The translations under genes and the position numbers were made by a program. The notes under the pieces are model-generated. The model saw nothing but the letters and a program-made list of their open reading frames with translations, was not told the origin of the DNA and did no database searches. Below, in pieces: positions 1-8,040 of a stretch of 64,000 bases of DNA. The stretch is from an uncultured Bacteroidales bacterium (lineage in GTDB: Bacteria; Bacteroidota; Bacteroidia; Bacteroidales; UBA11471), in NCBI GenBank assembly GCA_947589325.1, contig CANQAM010000002.1:103415-167414 (forward strand), given 5' to 3'. Positions within the stretch are counted from its first letter, which is position 1; every line of letters begins with the position of its first letter.

Positions 1-2
1 AA

Positions 3-665
3 GCGACTCCCGTAACCGATGACGAGCTGCACGCTTGCAGCTATGACAAGATGGCCAGCGTGCTGGAGCGCCATCGTGAGGCCCTGCGTGAAAAATACAC
101 CCAAAAAGCCATTCACGCCATTGCACCGGCCGAAAACAAAGAGAGCTCCCCTGTGCTGCTCACCACGGGTGCTGCATCGGCCGACGGAAAGCGAAAGATA
201 TTCACCCCGTCGGACCTGCTGGCGTTGAAGCGTGTTTTCGACGGCATGAAAATTCCGACAAAAGACCGCATACTCGTGCTGTGCAACGACCACGTAAACG
301 ATTTGCTGGAGACGGAAACCAAGTTCAAAGACCACTACAACATCAACCAGACAGAGGGCAAAATAGCCCGCCTGTACGGCTTCGACATTTACGAATACAA
401 CGGCACGCCGGCGTACAACGCCGCCACGAAAACGAAACTTGCGTGGGGCGCCGTGGCAGGCGATACGGATATGCAGGCATCGGTGGCATTCTATGCCGGC
501 CGCATGATGAAAGCCAACGGTTCGGTGCAGTTCTACCACAGCGAAGCATCGAAAGACCCGCTGTATCACCGCAACCTCGTGAACTTCCGCAAGTGGGGCA
601 TCTGTCTGCCGCTTTCCGACAAGAACTGTACGGCAGCCATCGTCAGCGCGAAAATCGGAGACTAA
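3..665 (+). CDS. Phage major capsid protein, 5' end outside window
   Basis: The frame is open from the left edge, so the ATG at 51 is internal and the true start lies upstream. About 220 codons are visible. They begin with a helical charged stretch (YDKMASVLERHREALREK) and continue into a mixed alpha/beta C-terminal half rich in Tyr, Asn and Asp. I infer a capsid protein from its size, its place just before the lysis and tail genes, and its general resemblance to capsid proteins of Bacteroidales phages. In Mu the head genes also precede the tail genes. It could be another head structural protein, since no catalytic motif is visible. It ends 12 nt before the endolysin, probably in the same late transcript. 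Confidence 0.55.
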   Translation, partial: ATPVTDDELHACSYDKMASVLERHREALREKYTQKAIHAIAPAENKESSPVLLTTGAASADGKRKIFTPSDLLALKRVFDGMKIPTKDRILVLCNDHVNDLLETETKFKDHYNINQTEGKIARLYGFDIYEYNGTPAYNAATKTKLAWGAVAGDTDMQASVAFYAGRMMKANGSVQFYHSEASKDPLYHRNLVNFRKWGICLPLSDKNCTAAIVSAKIGD

Positions 666-677
666 ACGTATAACACA

Positions 678-1136
678 ATGGCAAGGCTGCACTATCTGGT
701 TATCCATTGCACCGCCACCCCCGAGGGGCGTGAGGTCAGTGCCGGCGACATTCGTCGCTGGCACACCTCGCCCGTTCCTGCCGGACGCGGCTGGCAACAG
801 GTCGGATATACCGACATGTTCCATCTCGACGGTCGTGTGGAGCGCCTGACGGCGAACAACGAAGATGAGAATGTCGATCCGTGGGAAATCACCAACGGGG
901 CAACCGGTTATAACGCCGTGAGCCGGCATGTCGTCTACGTGGGCGGATGCGACGCAGGCATGCAGCCGAAGGACACCCGCACAGCGGCGCAACGGGCCGC
1001 CATGGCGAAGTATGTCCGCGACTTTCACGCCAAGCACCCGACCGTGAAAATAGTCGGGCACAATCAACTGGCAGCGAAAGCCTGTCCGTCGTTCGACGTT
1101 CCGGCTTGGCTTGCCTCCATAAGTATAAAACAGTAA
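678..1136 (+). CDS. Phage endolysin, N-acetylmuramoyl-L-alanine amidase (amidase_2 type)
   Basis: A 152-residue enzyme that cleaves the amide bond between N-acetylmuramic acid and L-alanine in peptidoglycan to release phage. The T7-lysozyme-type zinc site is recognisable: His10 in the opening VIHCTAT strand, His128 in VGHNQ and Cys136 in KACPSFDVP, with Lys134 near the usual catalytic lysine position. The length matches single-domain T7-like amidases. There is no signal peptide, so it needs a holin to reach the wall, which fits the small membrane protein encoded 6 nt downstream. The start is the only sensible ATG, 12 nt after the capsid stop. Confidence 0.9.
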   Translation: MARLHYLVIHCTATPEGREVSAGDIRRWHTSPVPAGRGWQQVGYTDMFHLDGRVERLTANNEDENVDPWEITNGATGYNAVSRHVVYVGGCDAGMQPKDTRTAAQRAAMAKYVRDFHAKHPTVKIVGHNQLAAKACPSFDVPAWLASISIKQ

Positions 1137-1142
1137 AAACGA

Positions 1143-1520
1143 ATGAGCGGAGAAATCACTACCATTATCGTGTCGGCCCTTGTGGCTGCGGTATCCGCTC
1201 CGTTGGGCGCGTGGGTGAACAGCAGGGTTTTGCGACAGAAATACCGGATAGAAATCGCCCAGCTGCGTGCGGAGATGGAAGACAAGCTCGCGGAGGTGAA
1301 AAGCCACGAGCTGGACAACGTGCGCAAGGCGAGCGACATCCTGATGGAGAATATCGTGAAACCGCTCAAAACGGAAATACAATCATTACGCAGAGATGTG
1401 TCCAAATTTCGCAAAGCGGTCGAGCAGATACCGATGTGTCCTATGGCTGGCGACTGCCCTGTTTCTCGCGAATTGCACCGTACAGAAACAGACGACGCAC
1501 GAGACAAACCGGACTCATAA
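1143..1520 (+). CDS. Small membrane protein with coiled coil, holin candidate
   Basis: A 125-residue protein with one N-terminal hydrophobic segment (about residues 5-26, rich in Ala, Val and Ile), followed by a charged heptad-like helix to about residue 95 and a short polar tail. It sits between the endolysin and the spanin-like gene, where a holin is expected. That position and the single membrane segment are the whole case, because holins have no conserved motif. Its last 125 nt overlap the spanin-like gene in another reading frame, an arrangement common in phage lysis cassettes. It could also be a late membrane protein unrelated to lysis. Confidence 0.6.
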   Translation: MSGEITTIIVSALVAAVSAPLGAWVNSRVLRQKYRIEIAQLRAEMEDKLAEVKSHELDNVRKASDILMENIVKPLKTEIQSLRRDVSKFRKAVEQIPMCPMAGDCPVSRELHRTETDDARDKPDS

Positions 1521-1920
1521 AACCGAGCAGTCCCGCGTGGACAGCCTCGTGCAGCAGCAAGTCGTCGCAGCCCTGACCCGACAGAGCGAAAGCGAAGGCG
1601 AAACGGTTACGGACATAGTGGTGTACGACACCGGCAAGCCCGTCATCGACAGCACGGGACGCCCACCGGTGAGGGCCGAGCTGCATCGGGTGCATCGCCA
1701 GACGCGGCGCAGCGGCGAAACGGTGCAGGCCGACAGACGGAGCGAAAAACAGGTTGCAGGCAATGCCTGCCTGAAAATCGAATCGCAAACCGCTGCCGCC
1801 AGCACGGAAGAGAAAAAGCCGAGTCCGGGCGCGGGTGTCTTGCGGACGGGTATCGGGGCGCTTCTCTTGACAATAGCCGCCTTTGCCATACGGATCATTT
1901 ACAAACGAATAAAATTCTGA
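1396..1920 (+). CDS. Unimolecular spanin-like lipoprotein with C-terminal membrane anchor
   Basis: A 174-residue protein with a lipoprotein signal: Lys/Arg-rich residues 7-13, a hydrophobic core and a lipobox LFLANC with Cys27 as the lipidation site. A polar, probably periplasmic middle of about 110 residues follows. The C-terminus has one transmembrane helix (about residues 148-167) and a basic cytoplasmic end (YKRIKF). An outer-membrane lipid anchor plus an inner-membrane helix in one chain is the design of u-spanins such as phage T1 gp11, which fuse the two membranes in the last step of lysis. Its place after the endolysin and holin candidate supports this. It overlaps the previous gene by 125 nt in the +1 frame. 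The function is inferred from topology, not from sequence similarity. Confidence 0.65.
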   Translation: MCPNFAKRSSRYRCVLWLATALFLANCTVQKQTTHETNRTHKTEQSRVDSLVQQQVVAALTRQSESEGETVTDIVVYDTGKPVIDSTGRPPVRAELHRVHRQTRRSGETVQADRRSEKQVAGNACLKIESQTAAASTEEKKPSPGAGVLRTGIGALLLTIAAFAIRIIYKRIKF

Positions 1921-1923
1921 AAC

Positions 1924-2154
1924 ATGGGAACAACAAGTCAAACCACAGGATCTCCCGCCAAAACGGAGACCAACCAAACCAAAAAGCCGACCGATAGTGT
2001 ACTGGAAAAGGTCGGAAAAGCCGCCATCAAACGGTATGGATTCAAAGAGGTGTATGTAACCTCGGACGGTCAGGTTTTTTCGCTGCACACCGATGCTGCC
2101 AGCCATGCTGCCGACCTGACGAATAAGGAAATACTTAAAGTAGCAGGAAAATGA
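1924..2154 (+). CDS. Small phage protein before the tail sheath gene, unknown function
   Basis: A 76-residue soluble protein with a Thr/Lys-rich, probably disordered N-terminus (about 25 residues) and a compact C-terminal part holding the pattern YGFKEVYVTSDGQVF, which could form a small beta-rich domain. It follows the spanin candidate by 3 nt, and its stop overlaps the sheath start (ATGA). I do not recognise a family. By position it may be a head-tail joining or tail-completion protein, but nothing in the sequence shows this. Confidence 0.6.
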   Translation: MGTTSQTTGSPAKTETNQTKKPTDSVLEKVGKAAIKRYGFKEVYVTSDGQVFSLHTDAASHAADLTNKEILKVAGK

Positions 2155-3323
2155 ATACTTTGACCATTGAAAGACAAAACGGTAACGTGCCAAAAAACTT
2201 AGCCGGAGAAGACCACGTATCGGGACTGATTGCCTATCTGCCCGAAGGAGAGATACCGGAAGGTTTCAAAACCGACCACGTACAGGCTGTGTCCACCATC
2301 GATACGGCCGAAAAATTGGGCATCACCAACGAGGCCGAGAGTTGGGGCGTGAAAGTGCTGCATTACCAGCTTTCGGAGATATTCCGTATCAACCCGGGCA
2401 TTTCGCTGTATGTGGGTCTCTTTACGAAGCCGGAGACATACAAGTTTACCGAAATAAAAACCGTGCAGAATTACGCCGGCGGACGTATCAGACAGATGGC
2501 TGTCTGGTGCGGCGATAAAAAATTTACCGCCGACGATGTTACTACCATTCAAGGCGTAGCCGATGCGCTGGATGCCGAAAATGCTCCTCTTTCCGTATTG
2601 TATGCGCCGAAAGTCGAGTCTGTTTCCGCCCTGCCCTCCGATGTGGCGGGCGCGAATCAATGCCGAGTCAGCGTCATCATCGCACAGGCCGGCAGCGGTA
2701 CGGGTGCCGACCTTTATGCCGCCGAAGCCAACGTAGAGGCAAAAAGCTCCGTATCAGCTATCGGCGTTGTGCTGGGACTTCTGTCGGCAGCAGCCGTGCA
2801 TCAATCCATCGGGTGGATAAAGAACTTCCCGACGGGCGTAAATGTCCCCGCTTTCGGCGACGGTACGTTGTATCGCGACATCGACAAGGCACTTGTCGAA
2901 CAACTCGACAATGACCGATATATTTTCTTCGTAACGCAGATAGGTCAGGCCGGAAGTTATGTGAACGACAGCCACACGATGGACAGCGCCACGAGCGATT
3001 ACGCCATGATAGAGAGCGTGCGCACGATGGACAAAGCCGTGCGCGGCATCCGCACCTATCTGATACCCGAACTCGGCGGCAATATCTACATCGACGCCGA
3101 AACCGGCAAAATGCAGTCTTACAGTGTCAGCCATTTGGAAACAACGGCCAACAAGGCGCTCGAAGACATGGAAAAGGCCGGCGAACTGTCGGGCTACAAG
3201 GTGGAAATCGACCCTGAACAAGACGTGCTGAGCACCAGTACGGTCGAAATCGTCATCAAACAGGCCGCTGTCGGTGTGATGCGTAAAATCAAAGTAAAAA
3301 TCGGATTCGCAAAATCAGTATAA
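2151..3323 (+). CDS. Contractile tail sheath protein (DUF2586-like)
   Basis: A 390-residue protein resembling the DUF2586 tail-sheath-like proteins of Bacteroidota Mu-like phages. It polymerises around the tail tube and contracts to drive the tube through the envelope. It begins with an extended N-terminal arm. The middle resembles other sheath proteins, and the conserved C-terminal part (about residues 270-390) contains the segment GIRTYLIPELGGNIYID and a final beta strand of the kind that hands over between sheath subunits. It overlaps the upstream small gene by 4 nt, and the tube gene starts 2 nt after its stop. The sheath-then-tube order is universal in contractile tails. Family assignment is from memory of sequence patterns. 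Confidence 0.8.
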   Translation: MNTLTIERQNGNVPKNLAGEDHVSGLIAYLPEGEIPEGFKTDHVQAVSTIDTAEKLGITNEAESWGVKVLHYQLSEIFRINPGISLYVGLFTKPETYKFTEIKTVQNYAGGRIRQMAVWCGDKKFTADDVTTIQGVADALDAENAPLSVLYAPKVESVSALPSDVAGANQCRVSVIIAQAGSGTGADLYAAEANVEAKSSVSAIGVVLGLLSAAAVHQSIGWIKNFPTGVNVPAFGDGTLYRDIDKALVEQLDNDRYIFFVTQIGQAGSYVNDSHTMDSATSDYAMIESVRTMDKAVRGIRTYLIPELGGNIYIDAETGKMQSYSVSHLETTANKALEDMEKAGELSGYKVEIDPEQDVLSTSTVEIVIKQAAVGVMRKIKVKIGFAKSV

Positions 3324-3325
3324 CA

Positions 3326-3766
3326 ATGGCAAGTGTAATCAACAACGGCATACCTTGCGTAAATGGTATGCTTTATTCGTGGGCTGACGTAGTTGTAGTT
3401 ATCGGTGGTGTACCCGTTACCGGCATCACCGCCATAAATTATGGCGACGAGCAAGAAGTTGTAAACAAATATGGTGCAGGACGCCACCCTGTCGGGCGGG
3501 CAAAAGGGCGCATTACTCCGAGTGCGGACATAACGCTCTATCAGGAAGAGGTCGAAGCGATACAAGCCCAAAGCGTGAACAGCCGGTTGCAGGATATCGC
3601 CCCGTTCGACATTATCGTAACCTATATCCCTGACAGCGGCATTGTCAAGGTGGACAAGATACGCAACTGCCAGTTCAAGAACAACAGCCGCGAATGGAAA
3701 GAGGGCGACACCGGCAAAGAGGTGAAACTCGACCTCGTGCCGTCGCATATCGAATGGTCTAAATAA
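3326..3766 (+). CDS. Phage tail tube protein
   Basis: A 146-residue protein placed 2 nt after the sheath gene, with the size and all-beta character of contractile-tail tube proteins (Mu gpM, P2 FII). It stacks as hexameric rings to form the inner tube that conducts DNA. Visible features are alternating hydrophobic strands (VVVVIGGVPVTGITAINYG), a glycine-rich loop (KYGAGRHPVGRAKGR) and a C-terminal strand KEVKLDLVPSHIEW. No catalytic residues are expected. The assignment rests on order and size. Confidence 0.75.
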   Translation: MASVINNGIPCVNGMLYSWADVVVVIGGVPVTGITAINYGDEQEVVNKYGAGRHPVGRAKGRITPSADITLYQEEVEAIQAQSVNSRLQDIAPFDIIVTYIPDSGIVKVDKIRNCQFKNNSREWKEGDTGKEVKLDLVPSHIEWSK

Positions 3767-3776
3767 TACAAGACGT

Positions 3777-4124
3777 ATGGAAGACGAAAGAAAAGAACAG
3801 CCGCAGGGAAGAACCTGCGACGGCGGTGTAACCGCCGAGCAGATAAACAAATGGAAAGCGCTGCACAAGCACGTCATAAGAATCGATGTGGCCGACGGGG
3901 ACGATTTGCATATTGCCTATTTCAAGCGTCCGTCGCTGGAGACCATGTCGGCCGTTACCAAGGTCGGCAAGAACGACGAGGTGAAGAGTGCGACGGTGCT
4001 CTACGATAACTGCTTTCTGGGCGGCGATGCCGAGATGCGCGAAGACGCATTGCTGTTTATGGCTGCCGCGGCGCAACTCGGACAACTGTTCAACTCGTGT
4101 CTGGGCAGCCTAAAAAACTTGTAG
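3777..4124 (+). CDS. Tail assembly chaperone, gpG-like short product
   Basis: A 115-residue protein encoded between the tail tube and the tape measure, the invariant place of the tail assembly chaperone that coats the tape-measure protein while the tube grows. The fold looks alpha/beta with an acidic start. Its last codons are CTA AAA AAC TTG TAG, and they include the heptamer A AAA AAC at 4112-4118. Ribosomes that slip back one base there would continue into the next frame and make a longer gpGT-like protein. Most ribosomes would stop at TAG (4122-4124) and release this short form. Confidence 0.8.
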   Translation: MEDERKEQPQGRTCDGGVTAEQINKWKALHKHVIRIDVADGDDLHIAYFKRPSLETMSAVTKVGKNDEVKSATVLYDNCFLGGDAEMREDALLFMAAAAQLGQLFNSCLGSLKNL

Positions 4125-4327
4125 AGGCGTACCAACTTTCCGATGACGACGGAGAGGACGGATTCGAAAAGGGGTGCGCCTTGATACGCGCCAACCTCGG
4201 CATAGACCCGACAGCGGGCAGCTATGACGATTGGGCGGTGCATTACGTCGAAGCGCTGTGGATAGAGAAATGGCGGCTTAGGAATAGGGCCGAGATGATA
4301 GCGACCCTGTTCAGGGGAAAAAGGTAG
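4097..4327 (+). CDS. Tail assembly chaperone C-terminal extension, expressed by -1 frameshift
   Basis: This frame (-1 relative to the chaperone) is open across the slippery site and runs to TAG at 4325-4327. Entered by slippage at 4112-4118, it adds 69 residues (from 4118) to 114 residues of the upstream frame, giving a fusion of about 183 residues. The extension is acidic then helical (YVEALWIEKWRLRNRAEM), as expected for the T part of gpGT proteins that bind the tape measure. The only independent start would be a GTG at 4097 buried in the upstream gene, which makes separate initiation less likely. The short/long pair made by frameshift is well established for tailed phages. Confidence 0.75.
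   Translation: MSGQPKKLVEAYQLSDDDGEDGFEKGCALIRANLGIDPTAGSYDDWAVHYVEALWIEKWRLRNRAEMIATLFRGKR
4112..4118 (+). other. -1 programmed ribosomal frameshift heptamer
   Basis: The sequence A AAA AAC lies in the correct phase (zero-frame codons CTA AAA AAC), and the zero-frame stop follows two codons later. It fits the X XXY YYZ rule for tandem slippage. It joins the chaperone frame to the frame ending at 4327. A weak hairpin (tccg paired with cgga, around 4140-4152) lies downstream, but I see no strong stimulatory pseudoknot. Confidence 0.8.
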
Positions 4328-4519
4328 TCAGTCGTCGTGGTGGTGCAGGGACGACCAGAATATCCACCATGGCAACACGAACTCCGGCGCTTTGCCCTTG
4401 AGTAGTGCAATTCCCACTCTGACCAATATAAGGAACAGGCCGAGTACTCCGAGCACGATAAAGGCGCCGAAAGCGTAAGTGAATATTTTGACAAGAATAT
4501 CCATGGTAAATTGTTTCAT
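4328..4519 (-). CDS. Small membrane protein on the opposite strand inside the tail operon
   Basis: A 63-residue protein transcribed against all the tail genes. It has one long hydrophobic segment (about residues 12-40), then a basic turn (LLKGKAPEF), a Trp/Phe-rich second hydrophobic patch and an acidic His-rich end. Its stop abuts the stop of the chaperone extension with no gap. A good Bacteroidota -7 box (TATCTTTG) lies on the minus strand at 4525-4532, ending 5 nt before ATG 4519. An in-frame ATG at 4504 would leave a 20-nt leader, while no clear -33 box is seen. Orientation plus an apparent own promoter suggest a moron-type gene expressed in the lysogen, but the function is unknown. It could be a fortuitous reading frame. 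Confidence 0.5.
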   Translation of the reverse strand: MKQFTMDILVKIFTYAFGAFIVLGVLGLFLILVRVGIALLKGKAPEFVLPWWIFWSSLHHHDD

Positions 4520-4524
4520 CGTTC

Positions 4525-4532
4525 CAAAGATA
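4525..4532 (-). promoter_or_regulatory. Candidate -7 box for the small minus-strand membrane gene
   Basis: TATCTTTG read on the minus strand matches the Bacteroidota -7 consensus TAnnTTTG exactly. The upstream -33 TTTG is not evident at the usual distance. Confidence 0.4.
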
Positions 4533-4551
4533 AGAAAAATATAAATCGCAG

Positions 4552-6453
4552 ATGCAGATTTTCGATTATATATTCAATGTCGGCGGCAATTACACCGCTA
4601 CCGTATCGGGGATGTCCGAGTCTACGGGCCGTTTCAACGCAAGTGTCGAGACGGCGCGCGATTCCCTGGGCGGACTTGCCCGGTCGTTGGCGACGCTGGA
4701 TCTGTTGCGCAATGCGGTGGAAGGGGTGAGCAATGCCATGGCCGGCCTTTCGGCTTCGGGCATATCGCTCGACAGCCAGATGCACGATTTAAGCGCCATT
4801 GCCGGTGTTACAGGCGAGGGATTAAAACAGATCGAACGATTCGCCCGTGAAAGCGCAAAGACGTTCGGAATAGACGCCTCGCAGGCAGTCGAGGGGTATA
4901 AGCTGCTGCTTTCGCAGCTGTCGCCCGAACTGGGCAAATATCCCGAGGCGTTGCAGGCTATGGGCAACAGCATCGCCACCACCAGCAAACTGATGGGCGG
5001 CGACGGCGTGGCCGCCGCCGAGGTTCTGACCACTGCCATGAACCAGTACGGCGTGAGCCTCGACGACCCGATGAAAGCCAGCGCGGAGATGGCGCGTATG
5101 ATGAACGTCATGGCAGCAGCCGGACAGGCCGGCTCGGCTGAACTTCCCGCCATCAAGGTGGCGCTGCAGCAGTGCGGTATGGCAGCGAAAGCCGCCAACG
5201 TCAGCTTTGAAGAAACGAACGCTGCCATTCAAGTGCTCGACAAGGCGGGTAAAAAAGGCTCGGAGGGCGGTGTTGCCCTGCGCAATGTGCTGTCCACGCT
5301 GGCCGCCGGTCGTTTCCTGCCCGAAAAAACACAGGAGGAATTGCAGCAGGTAGGTATCGATGTAGCCGCGCTTTCGGACAAGACGCAGCCGTTAAAGAAC
5401 CGTTTGGAAGCCCTTAAACCGCTGCTTAACGACGATGCGTTGCTGTCGGCCCTGTTCGGACGCGAGAATGCCAATGCGGCCCGTGCTTTGGTGCAGGGTA
5501 CGGAGAGTTTGCAGAACTTCACCGATGCCGTAACGGGCACGAACTCGGCCGAGGCGCAGGCGGCTATCATCATGGAGAGCTACGCCGAACGTCAGGCGAG
5601 GATAAACAAACAGTTCGAAGATTTCAAGATAACGGTCTTTCAAGCTACGGGCGACCTCGGTATCTGGCTTTCCACCATTATGGGTGCGCTTGTTCCGCTT
5701 TCGCAGCTTATGCCGCTGCTTACCGGAGTGGGCCAACTGATGACGTGGATGAAGGGTGTCGCTGCCGTTTCTTTCGGGGCGTTCCGCATGTCGGTCGTCA
5801 CCGCTTGCCGGTCCGTCACCGTCGCCATCATGAATATACCGCTCATCGGGTGGATAGCCGCTGCCATTGCAGCGCTGGTCGCTCTGGGTGTGTATTTCTG
5901 GAATACCTCGACAACGTTCCGCGCCGTGCTCAAAGGTTTGGGGGCGGCGTTCGTCGCCACGTTCAAGGGCATTTGGATCTTGGCAAAAAATGTCTTCGGC
6001 AGTATTGGCGACCTGATCAAGGCCGCTTTCTCCCTCGACGGTAGAGGTATCAAAGACGCCATCAATCGGCTGCAAGGAGGTTTTTCGGAGTTCGGCGCGA
6101 ACGTGGGCAAGGCATTCAACGCCGCCTACAATGCCGAAATGGAAGCCGGCGAAAAAGCCGAGACCGACAAGAAAAAAGGTCGCTCCGAACAGAACGCCGC
6201 GTTCGGCGAAGTCCCCACAGTGAACGTACCGACCGCCGCGTCGCCCGATCCGACAGGCGGCAGCCTAACCACGGTCGCCGGCAGCAGGTCCGACAGCGGC
6301 GGCCGAGTGGGCAATATAACGGTCAATGTGGATAAGTTGGTGGAGCGCTTCGAGATACACACCACCAACCTGTCGGAAGATTTAAGCCGCGTCAAGGATA
6401 TGGTGGGTGAGGCGCTTTTGGCTGCGTTGAACGATGTAAATTTAGCCGTATAG
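4552..6453 (+). CDS. Tail tape measure protein (TP901-type)
   Basis: A 633-residue protein that sets tail length and is delivered ahead of the DNA. Residues about 70-330 resemble the TP901 tape-measure core: Ala-rich helices with repeated AAAEVLTTAMNQYG-like patterns and the conserved EGGVALRNVLSTLA segment. Strongly hydrophobic stretches follow (about residues 360-460, several possible membrane helices), thought to insert into the host membrane on ejection. The C-terminus is low-complexity, ending in a short strand-rich domain. It follows the frameshifted chaperone as in nearly all tailed phages. At about 1.9 kb it predicts a fairly short tail. Confidence 0.85.
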   Translation: MQIFDYIFNVGGNYTATVSGMSESTGRFNASVETARDSLGGLARSLATLDLLRNAVEGVSNAMAGLSASGISLDSQMHDLSAIAGVTGEGLKQIERFARESAKTFGIDASQAVEGYKLLLSQLSPELGKYPEALQAMGNSIATTSKLMGGDGVAAAEVLTTAMNQYGVSLDDPMKASAEMARMMNVMAAAGQAGSAELPAIKVALQQCGMAAKAANVSFEETNAAIQVLDKAGKKGSEGGVALRNVLSTLAAGRFLPEKTQEELQQVGIDVAALSDKTQPLKNRLEALKPLLNDDALLSALFGRENANAARALVQGTESLQNFTDAVTGTNSAEAQAAIIMESYAERQARINKQFEDFKITVFQATGDLGIWLSTIMGALVPLSQLMPLLTGVGQLMTWMKGVAAVSFGAFRMSVVTACRSVTVAIMNIPLIGWIAAAIAALVALGVYFWNTSTTFRAVLKGLGAAFVATFKGIWILAKNVFGSIGDLIKAAFSLDGRGIKDAINRLQGGFSEFGANVGKAFNAAYNAEMEAGEKAETDKKKGRSEQNAAFGEVPTVNVPTAASPDPTGGSLTTVAGSRSDSGGRVGNITVNVDKLVERFEIHTTNLSEDLSRVKDMVGEALLAALNDVNLAV

Positions 6454-6455
6454 CC

Positions 6456-7061
6456 ATGCACTCACCTATCAGTTTCAAATTTGTCGCCGCGAGTTTCGGT
6501 CAGCAGCTCAAAGGCGTGTTGTACCGGTTTAAGCCGGCGCGAATAGGCGAGGCTCCCAACTGGGACGGCCATGGCAGTCCATTGACCGCCCGAGATGTCC
6601 CCTCGCCCATAACGGACAAGAGTTTTTGGTTGGAACGCTATGTGCTTTGCGTGCTTACCTTGCGCATGCGCGACGGCCAGACGCTTGTAATCAATGACGC
6701 CGTGTGCGCCATCAGCCGCGCGAAGAACATCGTTTCCACCCAGCTGGTCGGCATGGACGGCACGATAAAAGAGTATATAAACGACGGGGACTATCAGCTG
6801 AATATCGCCGTCGGAGTCGTTGCGGTGCGCAACGGCGTCATTGTAGACGAATATCCCAAAGAGGGCATCAGCGAATTGCGGGCCTTCTTGGACGAAAAAG
6901 AATCCATCGATGTATACAGCGATTTTTTGGATATTTTCGATATAAACTCTATCGTTATAAAGAGCTATTCGATCACGCAGGATACGGCAAGCAATTACCA
7001 AAGTGTTGCCATATCTGCCGTAAGCGACAATGTATATAACGTGTACAGCACCGAGTATTAA
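6456..7061 (+). CDS. Conserved phage tail/baseplate protein (DUF6046-like)
   Basis: A 201-residue, beta-rich protein between the tape measure (2 nt upstream) and the baseplate hub. In Mu this slot holds gpN (gp43), a DNA-circulation-type baseplate protein. The sequence pattern reminds me of the Bacteroidota family DUF6046, but I cannot verify this. It contains strands such as LVINDAVCAIS and GDYQLNIAVGVVAV and ends in a Ser/Tyr/Asn-rich strand. A role in joining tube and baseplate is inferred from position only. Confidence 0.6.
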   Translation: MHSPISFKFVAASFGQQLKGVLYRFKPARIGEAPNWDGHGSPLTARDVPSPITDKSFWLERYVLCVLTLRMRDGQTLVINDAVCAISRAKNIVSTQLVGMDGTIKEYINDGDYQLNIAVGVVAVRNGVIVDEYPKEGISELRAFLDEKESIDVYSDFLDIFDINSIVIKSYSITQDTASNYQSVAISAVSDNVYNVYSTEY

Positions 7062-7083
7062 ATACCCTTCAAACGATATTATT

Positions 7084-8040
7084 ATGTACAGACTGACGGC
7101 AAAAATAGAAATAGCAGGGGCGAAAATATGGTGGCTCGACAAGGTCTCGGAAGTTGAAATCTCCCGTGAAACAAATAGGCTGACGGACGAATGTCGCCTG
7201 ACCCTGCCAAAAAAAATCAAATGGAACGGTGCTGTCGAGATACCCGTACAGCGTGGCGACATAGTGAAAGTGTGGCTGGGTTACGACGGCAATTTACAGC
7301 TTGCCTTTGTGGGCTATGTGCGCGATGTCGGCTACAAGACTCCTGTCGTGATTACCTGCGAGGACGAAATGTTCAAGCTCAAACAGATGCCCACACAAAA
7401 AAAGACATACAAGAGTGTAACGCTTGAAACTTTGTTGAAAGAGCAGGGATTGGCTTATCCTATAAAAGTAATGGGTGAACAGGCATTAGGACAATATCGG
7501 GTAACAGCAGATACTGTTGCGTCGTTGCTCGGGCATTTGCAAGAAAACGGCATACGCAGTTTTTTCCGTTACGAGAATAACGAGCCGGTATTGTATTGCG
7601 GCGTTTTATTCGAGCGTGAAAGCCGTCCGTCGCAAGTGTTTGCCACCGGTGTGAACATTATCGACGACCGGAACCTCGAACAAAAGCGGGCGGAAAATAT
7701 ACGGTTGAGGGTAAAAGCAATCAGCCTTATGCCGGACAATAAAAAAATAAAAGTCGAAGTTGGCGATGCAGACGGAGAACATCGAACGCTGCACACCTAC
7801 AACAAAACTGAGAGTGAATTACGAGCATGGGCTGAACAAGAAATTAAACGCTTGAAACGAGATGGGCTGACCGGCAGTTTTACCACTTTCGGTTACAAAT
7901 TGGTGGATAAACTCGACGCCATCGGCATAAAGATAGATGGCGAGAAAAAGGGCGTTTATCTGGTTGATAAGAATATCATCAAATATGGCACGGGAGGATT
8001 CAGACAGGAAATTACGTTGGGGCAAAGAATTGCGGAATGA
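7084..8040 (+). CDS. Baseplate hub protein (gpD/gp27-like)
   Basis: A 318-residue protein with the character of phage late-control gpD/Mu gpP hub proteins. These form the trimeric ring at the bottom of the tail tube on which the spike sits. The N-terminal beta domain has a clear WWLDKVSEVEISRETN strand pair. A helical insertion (about 110-160) and a second beta domain with an EQEIKRLKRDGLTGSF helix-strand near 260 follow. The ATG at 7084 is chosen; an upstream in-frame ATG at 7030 lies inside the previous gene and adds a non-homologous-looking leader. The stop overlaps the spike gene by 4 nt. Confidence 0.75.
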   Translation: MYRLTAKIEIAGAKIWWLDKVSEVEISRETNRLTDECRLTLPKKIKWNGAVEIPVQRGDIVKVWLGYDGNLQLAFVGYVRDVGYKTPVVITCEDEMFKLKQMPTQKKTYKSVTLETLLKEQGLAYPIKVMGEQALGQYRVTADTVASLLGHLQENGIRSFFRYENNEPVLYCGVLFERESRPSQVFATGVNIIDDRNLEQKRAENIRLRVKAISLMPDNKKIKVEVGDADGEHRTLHTYNKTESELRAWAEQEIKRLKRDGLTGSFTTFGYKLVDKLDAIGIKIDGEKKGVYLVDKNIIKYGTGGFRQEITLGQRIAE

